Shown in pieces: positions 25,671 to 34,654 of a stretch of DNA of 64,000 nucleotides. A program made the position numbers and the translations under genes. Position 1 is the first letter of the stretch, and each line of letters starts with the position of its first letter. The notes below the pieces were generated by a model, which saw only the letters and a list, made by a program, of their open reading frames with translations, was not told the DNA's origin and searched no databases. Source of the DNA: Geminicoccaceae bacterium (GTDB lineage Bacteria > Pseudomonadota > Alphaproteobacteria > Geminicoccales > Geminicoccaceae); NCBI GenBank assembly GCA_028285265.1, contig JANQPX010000001.1:124001-188000 (forward strand), read 5' to 3'.

Positions 25671-26726
25671 TTAAGAAATTCCAAGCATACGACGGTTTGC
25701 GTCTTGGTCGGTGTCACCTGCCGCGAAGTCGTCAAATGCACTTTGTGCCGGACGTATCAAATGTTCGGCGATGAATGCAGCACCTTCGCGCGCGCCATCT
25801 TCTGGATGCTTTAGGCAGCATTCCCATTCGAGAACAGCCCAGCTGTCGTAACCGTAGGCCTGAAGCTTCGAGAAGATCCCCTTGAAGTCCACTTGCCCGT
25901 CACCCAGGGAACGGAATCGGCCCGCACGGTTCGTCCAGGACTGAAAACCGGAATAGACCCCTTGCTTGGGGCTTGAGTTAAATTCAGCGTCTTTCACATG
26001 GAAGGCGTTGATGCGTTCGTGATAGACGTCAATGAAGCCAAGATAGTCGAGCTGCTGCAAAAGGAAGTGGCTCGGATCGTAGTTGATTTGACAACGGGGA
26101 TGTTGATCCAGGCGCTCCAAGAACATCTCGAAGGTGATACCGTCATGAAGATCTTCGCCCGGATGAATCTCGTAGCCCACATTGACGCCATGCTCATCAA
26201 AGACATCGAGAATAGGTTTCCAACGCGCCGCTAGCTCGTCAAATGCCGTATCGATCAAACCCGCAGGACGTGGTGGCCAGGGGTAGACGTAGGGCCATGC
26301 AAGAGCGCCAGAAAAGGAAACATGATTGTCGAGCCCCAATCGACGCGAAGCCTTGGCGGCAAGCTTCATTTGCTCAACGGCCCATGCCTGACGCACTTTG
26401 GGGTTGCCACGCACCTGCGGGGCAGCGAAAGCATCGAAGCCTTCGTCGAAGGCAGGATGCACTGCTACAAGCTGCCCTTGAAGGTGGGATGAAAGCTCCG
26501 TTATGTCGACACCAGCTTCTGCGCAGATACCTTTGACCTCATCGCAATAGGCATCGCTCTCAGCAGCCTTAGCAAGATCGAACAGTCGGCTGTCCCAGCT
26601 TGGGATCTGTATGCCCTTATATCCAAGTTTCGACGCCCAGAGGGCGATCGAGCGCAAATCGTTAAAGGGCGCTTCGTCGCTTGCAAACTGCGCCAGAAAA
26701 ATCGCTGGCCCCTTTATCTGCCCCAT
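25671..26726 (-). CDS. Sugar phosphate isomerase/epimerase (xylose-isomerase-like TIM barrel)
   Basis: The 351-residue protein has the xylose-isomerase-like TIM-barrel pattern with metal-ligand candidates along the strand ends: GVNVGYEIHPGEDLHDG, QINYDPSHFLLQQLDY, RINAFHVKDAEF and WAVLEWECCLKHPEDG. Members isomerise or epimerise sugars, ketoacids or inositol intermediates. It precedes the first Gfo/Idh gene by 19 nt. The specific substrate cannot be read from sequence. Confidence 0.85.
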   Translation of the reverse strand: MGQIKGPAIFLAQFASDEAPFNDLRSIALWASKLGYKGIQIPSWDSRLFDLAKAAESDAYCDEVKGICAEAGVDITELSSHLQGQLVAVHPAFDEGFDAFAAPQVRGNPKVRQAWAVEQMKLAAKASRRLGLDNHVSFSGALAWPYVYPWPPRPAGLIDTAFDELAARWKPILDVFDEHGVNVGYEIHPGEDLHDGITFEMFLERLDQHPRCQINYDPSHFLLQQLDYLGFIDVYHERINAFHVKDAEFNSSPKQGVYSGFQSWTNRAGRFRSLGDGQVDFKGIFSKLQAYGYDSWAVLEWECCLKHPEDGAREGAAFIAEHLIRPAQSAFDDFAAGDTDQDANRRMLGIS

Positions 26727-26818
26727 GTCACAAACCTCCCCGTCTCGATCTCATCTTGTTGCATCACTCGTTCGAACGTTTCGATCCCCGGACCAAAAAG
26801 TCAATGAAACGAGAAACC

Positions 26819-27475
26819 CTAAGGCCCGGTCCGATGGGCTGCCCACAGCATGCCACGTTTCATGATCAAGGCCATTTCTGGTACGTCGAACTCGGCAGCG
26901 ATATGGCCAAGTGAGGAATAAAAGACACGCCCTTTTCCATGTCGGCGTTTCCAGACCACCGGCATCACAACACCGTCGATCCAGTGAGCATGCTCGCCGG
27001 AGAAGGTCGTCGTTGCCAGTACTTCATTTGAGGGGTCAACATGCAGGTAGTACTGCTCTGATCGATAGGCGAAGCTCCCAATACCTGCCATGACAGGATC
27101 ATCGGGACGCGTAATATCGACTTGATAGTCAATAATGTCGCCGGGATGAGCAACCCATTGGCCACCACACATGAACTGATAGCGAGGTTCACTTCGAAAC
27201 GCATCACCCATGCCACCGTGGTATCCCGCAAGACCTACGCCTCCGAGAACCGCCATCTCCAGCGCTTCCAACTCCTCTTTCTCGATCGTTGCCATTGTAT
27301 AGATTGGTACGATTAAAGAGAGCTCCGGCAACGAAGGGTCGAGAAAAGCCGATGTTTCCGAGTGAGCCTCGACGACGAACCCTTCATCTCTCAACATGCC
27401 GGAAAGAATCTTGGCCCCGGCCTCGGGTTCATGGCCCTCCCAGCCCCCCCAAACGATCAATGCGCGTTTGGTCAT
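26819..27475 (-). CDS. ThuA-like domain protein
   Basis: The product starts MTKRALIVWGGWEGHEPEAG and shows the glutamine-amidotransferase-like fold of the ThuA family, with LIVPIYTMATIEKEELEALE, GGVGLAGYHGGMGDAF and KGRVFYSSLGHIAAEF. ThuA proteins lie in trehalose, maltose or related sugar catabolism operons, often beside Gfo/Idh dehydrogenases; one proposed role is in conversion of keto-disaccharides. The start at 27475 fits better than the upstream in-frame start at 27487. It lies between the two isomerase-dehydrogenase pairs. Confidence 0.87.
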   Translation of the reverse strand: MTKRALIVWGGWEGHEPEAGAKILSGMLRDEGFVVEAHSETSAFLDPSLPELSLIVPIYTMATIEKEELEALEMAVLGGVGLAGYHGGMGDAFRSEPRYQFMCGGQWVAHPGDIIDYQVDITRPDDPVMAGIGSFAYRSEQYYLHVDPSNEVLATTTFSGEHAHWIDGVVMPVVWKRRHGKGRVFYSSLGHIAAEFDVPEMALIMKRGMLWAAHRTGP

Positions 27476-27492
27476 GGATGCTCCCAATCCAT

Positions 27493-28635
27493 TCAGAGAA
27501 AAACACGCTCACCATCGCCTTCTGGCAGAGCCGCGGGGCGATCTGGACAGCTTCTAATCTCTATATGGCGTTGTTCGATCGATGATCGCCTAAGCGCATC
27601 CATGACCTCGAGTACATGGAAGGCCAGGTGGCCATTCGCCCGGTGAGGACGCCCTGATCGAATGGCGGCCGCCATGTCAAGAAGGCCAATAATTCGATAG
27701 TCAGCCACGCCGGAACCGCTTTTAGAGGGCCGGTTCGGAATGCCGAATGCAAAGGCGGAGATATCTTGCTCTTCCCAAGCTCCTTTTTCGATCGCGACCT
27801 GCGGTTCTCCACCAAAAAAATTCGGATCGGGCACGAGCATCGAGCCCCTTTCGCCATAAATTTCGATCGGACGACGATCATGATTCCAAACGTCCCAAGT
27901 GGTGGTCAGCGTGACCGCAGCACCATTTTGAAATGCGAGAACGCCGTTCATCGTTGTTGGAACCTCAACGTCGATCACCTTTCCAGTCATGGGGCCTTTG
28001 CTGGTGACGGTTCTGCCGGTGAAAGCCGTTGTGGTCATCGAGGTTACGTGTCCTACCGGACCGATCATGTTGATCAACGCCGTCAAATAATAGGGCGCCA
28101 TATCGAGAATAGGGCCGCCACCAGGCTTAAAGAAAAAAGTTGGATTTGGATGCCAGTCCTCCATGCCGTGGGTTAAGAAGCTCGCGGCACCGCCGACGAC
28201 TCTTCCTATGTCTCCTTGGTCGACCACTCGCCGGCAAGCTTGGTGGCCGGCGCCAAGGAACGTATCCGGCGCACAGCCAATCCTAAGACCGTTACTCTCG
28301 GCTAATTCGACAACAGCCCGTCCATTATCTAGCGTCGCAGCGAGTGGCTTTTCCGAATAGACGTGCTTACCGGCTGATAGAATGACCTGGCTAACCTTAG
28401 CATGAGCCAGTGGCACAGTAATATTGATGACGATCTCGATGTCGGGATCAGCGAGGAGACGATCCACCGACATCGCTTCAACGCCAAAGGTCTTCGCCTT
28501 TTCTGACGCGGCATCGGCGTTGATATCGGCTACCGCCTTCACCTTGATGAGATCGGAACGCCCTGCGCCTTGCAAATAGGCGTCACTGATGTTGCCGCAA
28601 CCGATGATACCGATCGTCGAACTCTGCATAGGCAT
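27493..28635 (-). CDS. Gfo/Idh/MocA family oxidoreductase
   Basis: This is a second dehydrogenase of the family, not a close copy of the one at 24449. It has the Rossmann motif TIGIIGCGNISDAYLQGA, the YSEKPLAATLDN lysine-proline motif and GGGPILDMAPYYLTALINMIG in the catalytic domain. The 380-residue length is normal. The gene begins 1 nt after the stop of the upstream isomerase, so the two are likely made together. The substrate is probably a sugar. Confidence 0.88.
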   Translation of the reverse strand: MPMQSSTIGIIGCGNISDAYLQGAGRSDLIKVKAVADINADAASEKAKTFGVEAMSVDRLLADPDIEIVINITVPLAHAKVSQVILSAGKHVYSEKPLAATLDNGRAVVELAESNGLRIGCAPDTFLGAGHQACRRVVDQGDIGRVVGGAASFLTHGMEDWHPNPTFFFKPGGGPILDMAPYYLTALINMIGPVGHVTSMTTTAFTGRTVTSKGPMTGKVIDVEVPTTMNGVLAFQNGAAVTLTTTWDVWNHDRRPIEIYGERGSMLVPDPNFFGGEPQVAIEKGAWEEQDISAFAFGIPNRPSKSGSGVADYRIIGLLDMAAAIRSGRPHRANGHLAFHVLEVMDALRRSSIEQRHIEIRSCPDRPAALPEGDGERVFL

Positions 28636-28636
28636 C

Positions 28637-29404
28637 TCACATGATCATATTAACGAGAAAGTCATAGCTCCGACGGGCACAGCCCGCCGGATCAGCGGGC
28701 TTATCGTGCTCGACGACCATCCAACCCGCACCGTTGGCCCGACAAACTTGCCAAAGATCAGGCCAATTCAGCGTGCCGTCTCCGACAGCAGCCCAGCCGT
28801 CTTGATCTTGGTTTGCACCTTCCGGCGCGATGTCCTTGACGTGAGCCGAACGCAGCCTATCGGCATAGCGCGAAATCCATACCTTGGGATCGACGCCCCC
28901 TCGGACCAACCAAGCGACATCAGCTTGCCACGTTAGAGGACTTGCACCAGCTGCTTCAAAAACCAGATCGAGGGCCGTCTGCTGACCTTCCTTAGGAGCT
29001 AATTCCCAGTCATGGTTGTGATAGCCCAGTCGAACACCCTGGACATGAAAGTCCTCAGCGATGTTACCGAGCTCTGCGCCGAGAGCGCGCCAGCCAGTGG
29101 CGTCCATGTCCCGTTCCTCAGGTGGTACTGCTGGCATGTAGAGTTCATCAATCCCGAGCATCGCTGCAGCGGCCATGATAGCTTCCGGCGCCTCCCGGAG
29201 TTGGGGCAGTCCGACATGGCTTGATGATGCCCGCAGTCCGTGGGATTCGAGCCGGCGCAGCGTTCTCGCTGGGTCGTCGAGGTGAGAGCCGATCATCTCG
29301 ACATGGCGAAACCCTGCATGGGCAACAGCTTCCAAGATTCGATCGAGGTCACCAAGTTCTCGAAGCGTATAGAGCTGAATCGACAAGACATCCGCGTTGT
29401 GCAT
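28637..29404 (-). CDS. Sugar phosphate isomerase/epimerase (TIM barrel)
   Basis: This is a shorter (255-residue) xylose-isomerase-like TIM-barrel protein starting MHNADVLSIQLYTLRELG. Metal-site candidates are LGYHNHDWELAP, WQADVAWLVRGGVDP, RSAHVKDIAPEG and WMVVEHDKPADP. The frame can be extended upstream to 29563, but that part lies over the ABC ATPase gene and lacks family character; the ATG at 29404 is preferred. It pairs with the Gfo/Idh gene at 27493. Confidence 0.86.
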   Translation of the reverse strand: MHNADVLSIQLYTLRELGDLDRILEAVAHAGFRHVEMIGSHLDDPARTLRRLESHGLRASSSHVGLPQLREAPEAIMAAAAMLGIDELYMPAVPPEERDMDATGWRALGAELGNIAEDFHVQGVRLGYHNHDWELAPKEGQQTALDLVFEAAGASPLTWQADVAWLVRGGVDPKVWISRYADRLRSAHVKDIAPEGANQDQDGWAAVGDGTLNWPDLWQVCRANGAGWMVVEHDKPADPAGCARRSYDFLVNMIM

Positions 29405-29424
29405 GGTCCTTTCCTCTGGCTCCT

Positions 29425-30507
29425 TTATAAGCGTGCACCAGTTTCCTTTGAGAAGATGGAGAGTTGATCGACAGGCAATGTCAATGGCGTGGCGTCCCCC
29501 TCCTTTAGCACGCTTTCTCCCGAAAGACGCACACCGAGTGACACCGAGTCGTCTCGGCACCAAACGAGACTGTCTGCCCCCATTGGCTCTACCATATCAA
29601 CGAGAAGGCCATCGATACGGCACGGCCCATCGTTGCCCAGACGCAAGTGCTCGGGGCGCACGCCTAGGGCGACCGGCATGTCGGGCGAGGGCGGCCGTAG
29701 AAATGGATAACCGTTGATCGACAGGCGCCGTTGGCCGGCGACGAAGACGATGTTCCCAGCTTCCTGTGTGAGCCGCCCGTCAAGAAAATTCATCCGCGGC
29801 GAGCCGACAAAGCCAGCGACAAAACGATTTGCTGGACGGTTATAGATCTCACCTGGCGTGCCGAGCTGCTGGATGGCTTGGTCCTGCATGACCGCAATAC
29901 GATCGGCGAGAGTGAGTGCTTCGATCTGATCGTGGGTCACATAGATCATTGTGGCGTCAAGGCGCTGATGGAGACGCTTAATCTCAACGCGCAGTTCGTT
30001 TCGAAGCTGAGCGTCAAGGTTTGAGAGTGGTTCATCAAAGAGAAATACCTGAGCGTCTCGAACCAGCGCTCTCCCAATCGCAACGCGCTGCCGCTGCCCG
30101 CCGGAGAGCTGATCAGGGCGTCGATCCAACAAATGGTCTATCTGTAGCGTGGCCGCCGCCGATCTGACACGTCGATCAATTTCATCCCTCGATGTTCTTG
30201 CCATTTCGAGCCCGAAAGAAAGATTGCGACGAACAGTCATCCGTGGATAGAGCGCGTAGGACTGAAACACCATGGCAATGCCGCGATCCTTTGGCTCCTC
30301 CCAGGTCACATTTTTTTCACCGATCCAAATCTGACCAGCCTCCACTTCTAAAAGGCCGGCGATTGCATTGAGAAGCGTGGACTTGCCGCAGCCAGAGGGA
30401 CCGAGCAACACGATGAATTCGCCACTTTTTACGTCGAGATCAAGACCGTCGAAAATCCGAGTCGTACCAAAGGCTACACCGATTTCGCGAACAGAAACTT
30501 CGGCCAT
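29425..30507 (-). CDS. Sugar ABC transporter ATP-binding protein (UgpC/MalK type)
   Basis: This is the ATPase that powers the carbohydrate importer encoded just upstream. It has Walker A GPSGCGKST, signature LSGGQRQRVAIGRAL, Walker B VFLFDEPLSNLDAQLR and the H-loop YVTHDQ. The C-terminal half (about 240-360) carries the TOBE-type regulatory domain typical of MalK/UgpC, with FLDGRL and GVRPEHLRLG. The 360-residue length is normal. Confidence 0.93.
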   Translation of the reverse strand: MAEVSVREIGVAFGTTRIFDGLDLDVKSGEFIVLLGPSGCGKSTLLNAIAGLLEVEAGQIWIGEKNVTWEEPKDRGIAMVFQSYALYPRMTVRRNLSFGLEMARTSRDEIDRRVRSAAATLQIDHLLDRRPDQLSGGQRQRVAIGRALVRDAQVFLFDEPLSNLDAQLRNELRVEIKRLHQRLDATMIYVTHDQIEALTLADRIAVMQDQAIQQLGTPGEIYNRPANRFVAGFVGSPRMNFLDGRLTQEAGNIVFVAGQRRLSINGYPFLRPPSPDMPVALGVRPEHLRLGNDGPCRIDGLLVDMVEPMGADSLVWCRDDSVSLGVRLSGESVLKEGDATPLTLPVDQLSIFSKETGARL

Positions 30508-30614
30508 CGCTAGCCCTCTCTTCCTGCCATCAACTCGTCACTCCCCTTTCATTAAGCCTTTCGCCCGAGACCTCTCCGGGACAAAACCCTTGGATCCTTA
30601 TGGTCGTCATCCAA

Positions 30615-31517
30615 CTAGCCCTTGACGGCACCGGCGGCGATTCCGCGAACAAACCAACGGCCCGATATGAAATACACGAAGAGGGGGACAAGGCCGGTCA
30701 AGAGTGTTGCGGCCATGTCGACATTGTATAGTCGCTCGCCTTGCTGCGAATTGACGATGTTGTTGAGCTGCACCGTCATTGGTAGGTTGTCCCGACCGGC
30801 AAACACAAGGCCGAGGATAAAGTCATTCCAGATGCCAGTGACTTGAAGAATGACTGCCACGATCAACATGGGCGTCGACATTGGCAACAGCACTTTAATG
30901 AAGATGCTCCAGAACCCGCCGCCATCGACCCTAGCCGCTTTGAATAACTCCTCCGGCAAAGACGCGTAAAAGTTACGAAAGAGGAGCGTCATGATCGGCA
31001 TGCCGAAGATGGTGTGAATCGCAACAATGCCGAGCAGCGAGTTGTAGATGCCAATGATCGAAAACAAGCGCACCAGAGGGTATAGAAAAACTTGATACGG
31101 AATAAAGGCGCCGATCAAAAGGATGGCAAACATGAGATCGGCACCCTTTACCCGCCAGTAGGTCAGCGCATAGCCATTCACGGCGCCTAACAGGATCGAG
31201 ACAATCACCGATGGGATCAGGATCCTAATCGAATTCCAAAAGCCGACGCTGATCCCGTCGCATTCCAGACCAGTGCAAGCCGAAGACCAAGCAGCAATCC
31301 ACGGTTCGAGAGTAAGTGTTGTTGGCCAGGCAAGAATGTTGCCCAACCGAATCTCCTCCATCGGCTTTAGTGAGGTGACGATCATGATCCAAAGAGGCAG
31401 AAGAAAAAATAGGGCGATACTGATCATAAAGACATAAAGCCCAATCCTGCCCCAAGTAACATGCCGCGGCCGTCGGCCTCGCGGACTCAATGTCGGCGAT
31501 GTCGCCAAACCGTTCAT
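30615..31517 (-). CDS. Sugar ABC transporter permease (second, MalG-like)
   Basis: A 300-residue inner-membrane permease of the carbohydrate ABC importer with about six membrane segments. The cytoplasmic coupling loop EELFKAARVDGGGFWSIFIKVLLPM carries the EAA motif that docks on the ATPase. Its ATG shares a base with the stop of the first permease (TGATG). Confidence 0.92.
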   Translation of the reverse strand: MNGLATSPTLSPRGRRPRHVTWGRIGLYVFMISIALFFLLPLWIMIVTSLKPMEEIRLGNILAWPTTLTLEPWIAAWSSACTGLECDGISVGFWNSIRILIPSVIVSILLGAVNGYALTYWRVKGADLMFAILLIGAFIPYQVFLYPLVRLFSIIGIYNSLLGIVAIHTIFGMPIMTLLFRNFYASLPEELFKAARVDGGGFWSIFIKVLLPMSTPMLIVAVILQVTGIWNDFILGLVFAGRDNLPMTVQLNNIVNSQQGERLYNVDMAATLLTGLVPLFVYFISGRWFVRGIAAGAVKG

Positions 31518-32440
31518 CAGCGTCGGTCCCGACTATTGGGTCCGTATTGAGCATAAAGCCAGGGCGTCAGAACAACGATGACGGTGATCAGCATAAAGGT
31601 TGCGCAAGCCATTGCGAGACCGACATTCTGGCGTTCAAACAAGTGGTCCATGACGAATTTGGCAGGCACTTCCGTCGCCCGCCCCGGTCCACCACGGGTC
31701 ATCGCAACCACAAGGTCGTAGACTTTAACCACATTGATCGCCAGCAACACAGTTGCTGTGATCACCATGGGTTTAATGATTGGGAGAACGATCGAGAGAT
31801 AGTAACGCCAAGTTGGAATGCCGTCGACGCGGGCCGCCTTATAGATCTCGTTGTCGACCCCCCTTAACCCCGCGAGTAGGATCGCCATGACCAAACCTGC
31901 GGATTGCCAAATTGCCGCGATCACCACCGTGTAGATCGCCATATCTCGGTTAACCAGCCAGTCGAAGGTGAAGCTTTCAAAACCGAAGTCACGGCCGATC
32001 TTCTGAAGTCCAAAAGTCGGGTTAAGGAACCACTGCCAGACAAGGCCTGTTACGATGAACGACAGCGCGTAAGGATAGAGATAGATCGTCCGAAAGACTC
32101 CCTCTGCACGCACCCGCTGATCAATAAAAACTGCAAGCAGAAAGCCAAGAACCAGGCATCCGATCAGGAACAACGTGCCGAACACGACGAGGTTCTCGAG
32201 CGAGATCAAAAAACGGCTATTGGAAAACAGACGATCATATTGCGCAAATCCAACGAAATCGAATTTGGGCAAGAGCTTTGAGCTTGTAAATGAAAGGCGC
32301 ACGGTCCAAAGCATACAACCGAGATAAACGACAATGACGACAAGCGCGGCGGGAATCAGCGCAACAGTCGCCGGGATTTGCCGTCTTATCGACTTACTGC
32401 GGCCGCTGGCCTCGGCCTTTGTTGGGATGGCAACCGCCAT
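31517..32440 (-). CDS. Sugar ABC transporter permease (first, MalF-like)
   Basis: A membrane permease with about six helices and the EAA coupling loop NEIYKAARVDGIPTWRYYLSIVLP. The start MAVAIPTKAEASG at 32440 is chosen because the longer frame reaches back through the intercistronic hairpin at 32466-32489. It follows the binding-protein gene. Confidence 0.92.
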   Translation of the reverse strand: MAVAIPTKAEASGRSKSIRRQIPATVALIPAALVVIVVYLGCMLWTVRLSFTSSKLLPKFDFVGFAQYDRLFSNSRFLISLENLVVFGTLFLIGCLVLGFLLAVFIDQRVRAEGVFRTIYLYPYALSFIVTGLVWQWFLNPTFGLQKIGRDFGFESFTFDWLVNRDMAIYTVVIAAIWQSAGLVMAILLAGLRGVDNEIYKAARVDGIPTWRYYLSIVLPIIKPMVITATVLLAINVVKVYDLVVAMTRGGPGRATEVPAKFVMDHLFERQNVGLAMACATFMLITVIVVLTPWLYAQYGPNSRDRR

Positions 32441-32465
32441 TTTCCCCCTATGACCTGATATTGAG

Positions 32466-32489
32466 GGCGGGCGGCAATACCCGCCCGCC
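32466..32489 (-). promoter_or_regulatory. Hairpin between sugar-binding protein and permease genes
   Basis: GGCGGGCGG (32466-32474) pairs perfectly with CCGCCCGCC (32481-32489) around a 6-nt loop, 11 nt after the binding-protein stop. No T-run follows. Such structures usually stabilise the upstream message or reduce read-through, giving excess binding protein over permease. Confidence 0.65.
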
Positions 32490-32499
32490 ATTCAAGACA

Positions 32500-33738
32500 C
32501 TAGCCTGCACTCTCCATCGCAGAAACAGTATTCTCAATGAAACTGTCGACGGACATATCGGGGTCGTTCCAGAATTCGGTGACAACGTCAGTAAGTGCAC
32601 CTGTCAGATCAGGTGTCGCCAGGAAATTTACGGATGGAATCTGTTTCGCCTCATCTTGCAGGATCGCCATACCTTGCTGCGCGCAGCTGTCCATCGCCGA
32701 AACATCGACATTCAACAGCACCGGCACCGAACCCTTCTTCTCGTTAAAAGCGACTTGTGTATCCTGGGACATCATCTGTCGCGCCAGAGATTCTTGACCA
32801 GCGAGGTGGGCCTCATCGTCCACCTCAGGGAAGACAAAAACGTCACCACCGATGATATAACCATTGTCTGATTGAATGACGGAGCAGCCATATTCATCGC
32901 CTGGAGTCATGCCGGCTGCGATGAACTCACCTTTAGCCCAATCACCCATGATCTGAATCGCGGCTTTACCGGTGATCACCATGGAGGTTGCATCGTTCCA
33001 ATTACGACCCGGACTACCCTCATCGACGAGATCGCGAAGGGCTGCAAATGTCTCGACCACTTGGCGATAGGATTCGCTCTGAACAGAGGCGGTGTCATTA
33101 TCGCCAAGCACGGACCTATAGAGATCAGGGCCGCCCTCTGCCAAAAGTACGGTAAGGAATGTGAGCCGCTCCTGCCAGGCTTGTCCGCCCAATGCAAGCG
33201 GTATGACACCCGACTCTCTCAATGCAGGACCGGCTGCTATGAGGTCGGCAAAGTTCGAGGGGGCCTCAACGCCAGCGTCGGCCAAAACCTGGTTGTTATA
33301 CCAGAACCAGTTTTCACCATGAATATTGACCGGCGCTGCGAAGATCTTGCCATTGCGCTCGATGGCTGACGTGATCACCGATGGAAGATTGTCCCGCCAC
33401 GCGCCCTCTGCAGCGATATCATCAAGGTCGCGCAGCACGCCGGCTTCCACCAATTCATCAAACTGCTTACCCGTATTGAACTGCATAGCCGTCGGCGGTT
33501 CACCACCAACGATCCGATTGACGCCGGCAGCCCGTGCCTGCTCACCACCGGCGATCGCCGTGTCGATCCACTCGCCGCCAGATTCCGCAAAAGCGTCAGC
33601 GAAAACTTTGATCGCTGCCGACTCGCCACCTGACGTCCACCAGTGCAACACCTCCGCTTTCATATCATCAGCATGCGCAACACCAGCAAGCATCGCTGAG
33701 AGGGCCACCGACGACCCGAGCAAACGCAATGAATACAT
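32500..33738 (-). CDS. Sugar ABC transporter substrate-binding protein
   Basis: This is a periplasmic binding protein of the carbohydrate (family 1) group. The product starts MYSLRLLGSSVALSAMLAGVAHA, a signal peptide with likely cleavage at AHA-DD, followed by EVLHWWTSGGESAAIKVFADAF, typical of GtsA/glucose- and mannose-type binders. Start 33738 has a very strong GGGAGGTGA ribosome-binding site; the longer frame from 33768 does not fit a signal peptide. It is the first gene of the sugar operon. Confidence 0.92.
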   Translation of the reverse strand: MYSLRLLGSSVALSAMLAGVAHADDMKAEVLHWWTSGGESAAIKVFADAFAESGGEWIDTAIAGGEQARAAGVNRIVGGEPPTAMQFNTGKQFDELVEAGVLRDLDDIAAEGAWRDNLPSVITSAIERNGKIFAAPVNIHGENWFWYNNQVLADAGVEAPSNFADLIAAGPALRESGVIPLALGGQAWQERLTFLTVLLAEGGPDLYRSVLGDNDTASVQSESYRQVVETFAALRDLVDEGSPGRNWNDATSMVITGKAAIQIMGDWAKGEFIAAGMTPGDEYGCSVIQSDNGYIIGGDVFVFPEVDDEAHLAGQESLARQMMSQDTQVAFNEKKGSVPVLLNVDVSAMDSCAQQGMAILQDEAKQIPSVNFLATPDLTGALTDVVTEFWNDPDMSVDSFIENTVSAMESAG

Positions 33739-33848
33739 TGCTGTCACCTCCCTGTTTATTTGATTCAACCGTAACGAGCAGCCTGTTCAGAGGCAAGCTT
33801 AAGATCGCGAATTCAGCGACGGGCTGGTATCGGCCAAACCGCAGGAGA

Positions 33849-34505
33849 TCAGGCGACGAGTGGCAGCTCTGCTACGCGAGCGAGAACCTCCATTGCCAAG
33901 CGATCTATCTCCCCTGCTGCGACGCTCACAGGCACCACTTCGGCAACACTAAGACCAACGCCCATCGTTGCGGCAAAGGCTTGACGATTACCGATATATT
34001 GCTGCGCCATTGGCCAAGCGAGCTTCTCAACTTGATGCCTCACCAATGCAGCGGCTTTACCTCGAGGCGGCATACGATTGAGCACAACCATGGCCTTGTC
34101 TCGAAGGTCTGCATTGTCCATCAAAAGTGCTTTCGTCGCCCAAAGGTCGAGACCAGTTGGCTGACAGGGAATGAGAACAAGGTCGGCCACCCTCGTCATA
34201 GCCGAGAAATCACTGTCCTGACCTGACCCTCCATCGATGAAGATGAGATCAGCTTCGCGAGACAGGCGTTGCGTGATATAGGGCAGCCGCCAGCCTGACC
34301 CTGGCTCAACGTCGATGTCCTTCGCTACATCATTGGCATGTTGGCTGCGAACTGCGGCCCAAGCCGTCAATGTACCTTGCTTGTCGACATCGACAATCTT
34401 GGATCTGTATCCCCGCTGGGAACAAGCGGCGGCGAGCTGGGCCGCGAGCGTTGACTTGCCTACCCCACCCTTGCTCTGCGCCAAGCTAATGATGAAAGCT
34501 GCCAT
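33849..34505 (-). CDS. ParA-family ATPase
   Basis: A 218-residue deviant-Walker ATPase with FIISLAQSKGGVGKSTLAAQLAAA at the N terminus, ADLIFIDGGSGQDSD as Walker B and VLIPCQPTGLDLWATKALL. Size and layout match small ParA/Soj-like proteins found on plasmids and chromosomes that position DNA, complexes or proteins. No parB or parS-like partner is next to it; it sits alone between two ABC operons. Its job here cannot be deduced from context. Confidence 0.88.
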   Translation of the reverse strand: MAAFIISLAQSKGGVGKSTLAAQLAAACSQRGYRSKIVDVDKQGTLTAWAAVRSQHANDVAKDIDVEPGSGWRLPYITQRLSREADLIFIDGGSGQDSDFSAMTRVADLVLIPCQPTGLDLWATKALLMDNADLRDKAMVVLNRMPPRGKAAALVRHQVEKLAWPMAQQYIGNRQAFAATMGVGLSVAEVVPVSVAAGEIDRLAMEVLARVAELPLVA

Positions 34506-34654
34506 CCTCTCGCTCTCAATTGCAATTTATGATTGATAACTTATGCCGATTTAGCAACTTTTAAAGAATGATCAACCAATTCGGAATTGGGCGAGCTTTT
34601 GGGATATCCATGCAGCCAACAAGCTGGATGATCCATGCGATCGGCAGCAAACCG

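Noticed and set aside
29405-29563. N-terminal extension of the TIM-barrel isomerase
   Set aside because: Lies over the end of the ABC ATPase gene and lacks the family N terminus that begins at 29404.
34575-34590. CCAATT/AATTGG palindrome between the ParA-like gene and the peptide importer ATPase end
   Set aside because: A 6-bp stem is too short, and it lies closer to the parA-like start than to the importer stop, so a terminator call is not supported.
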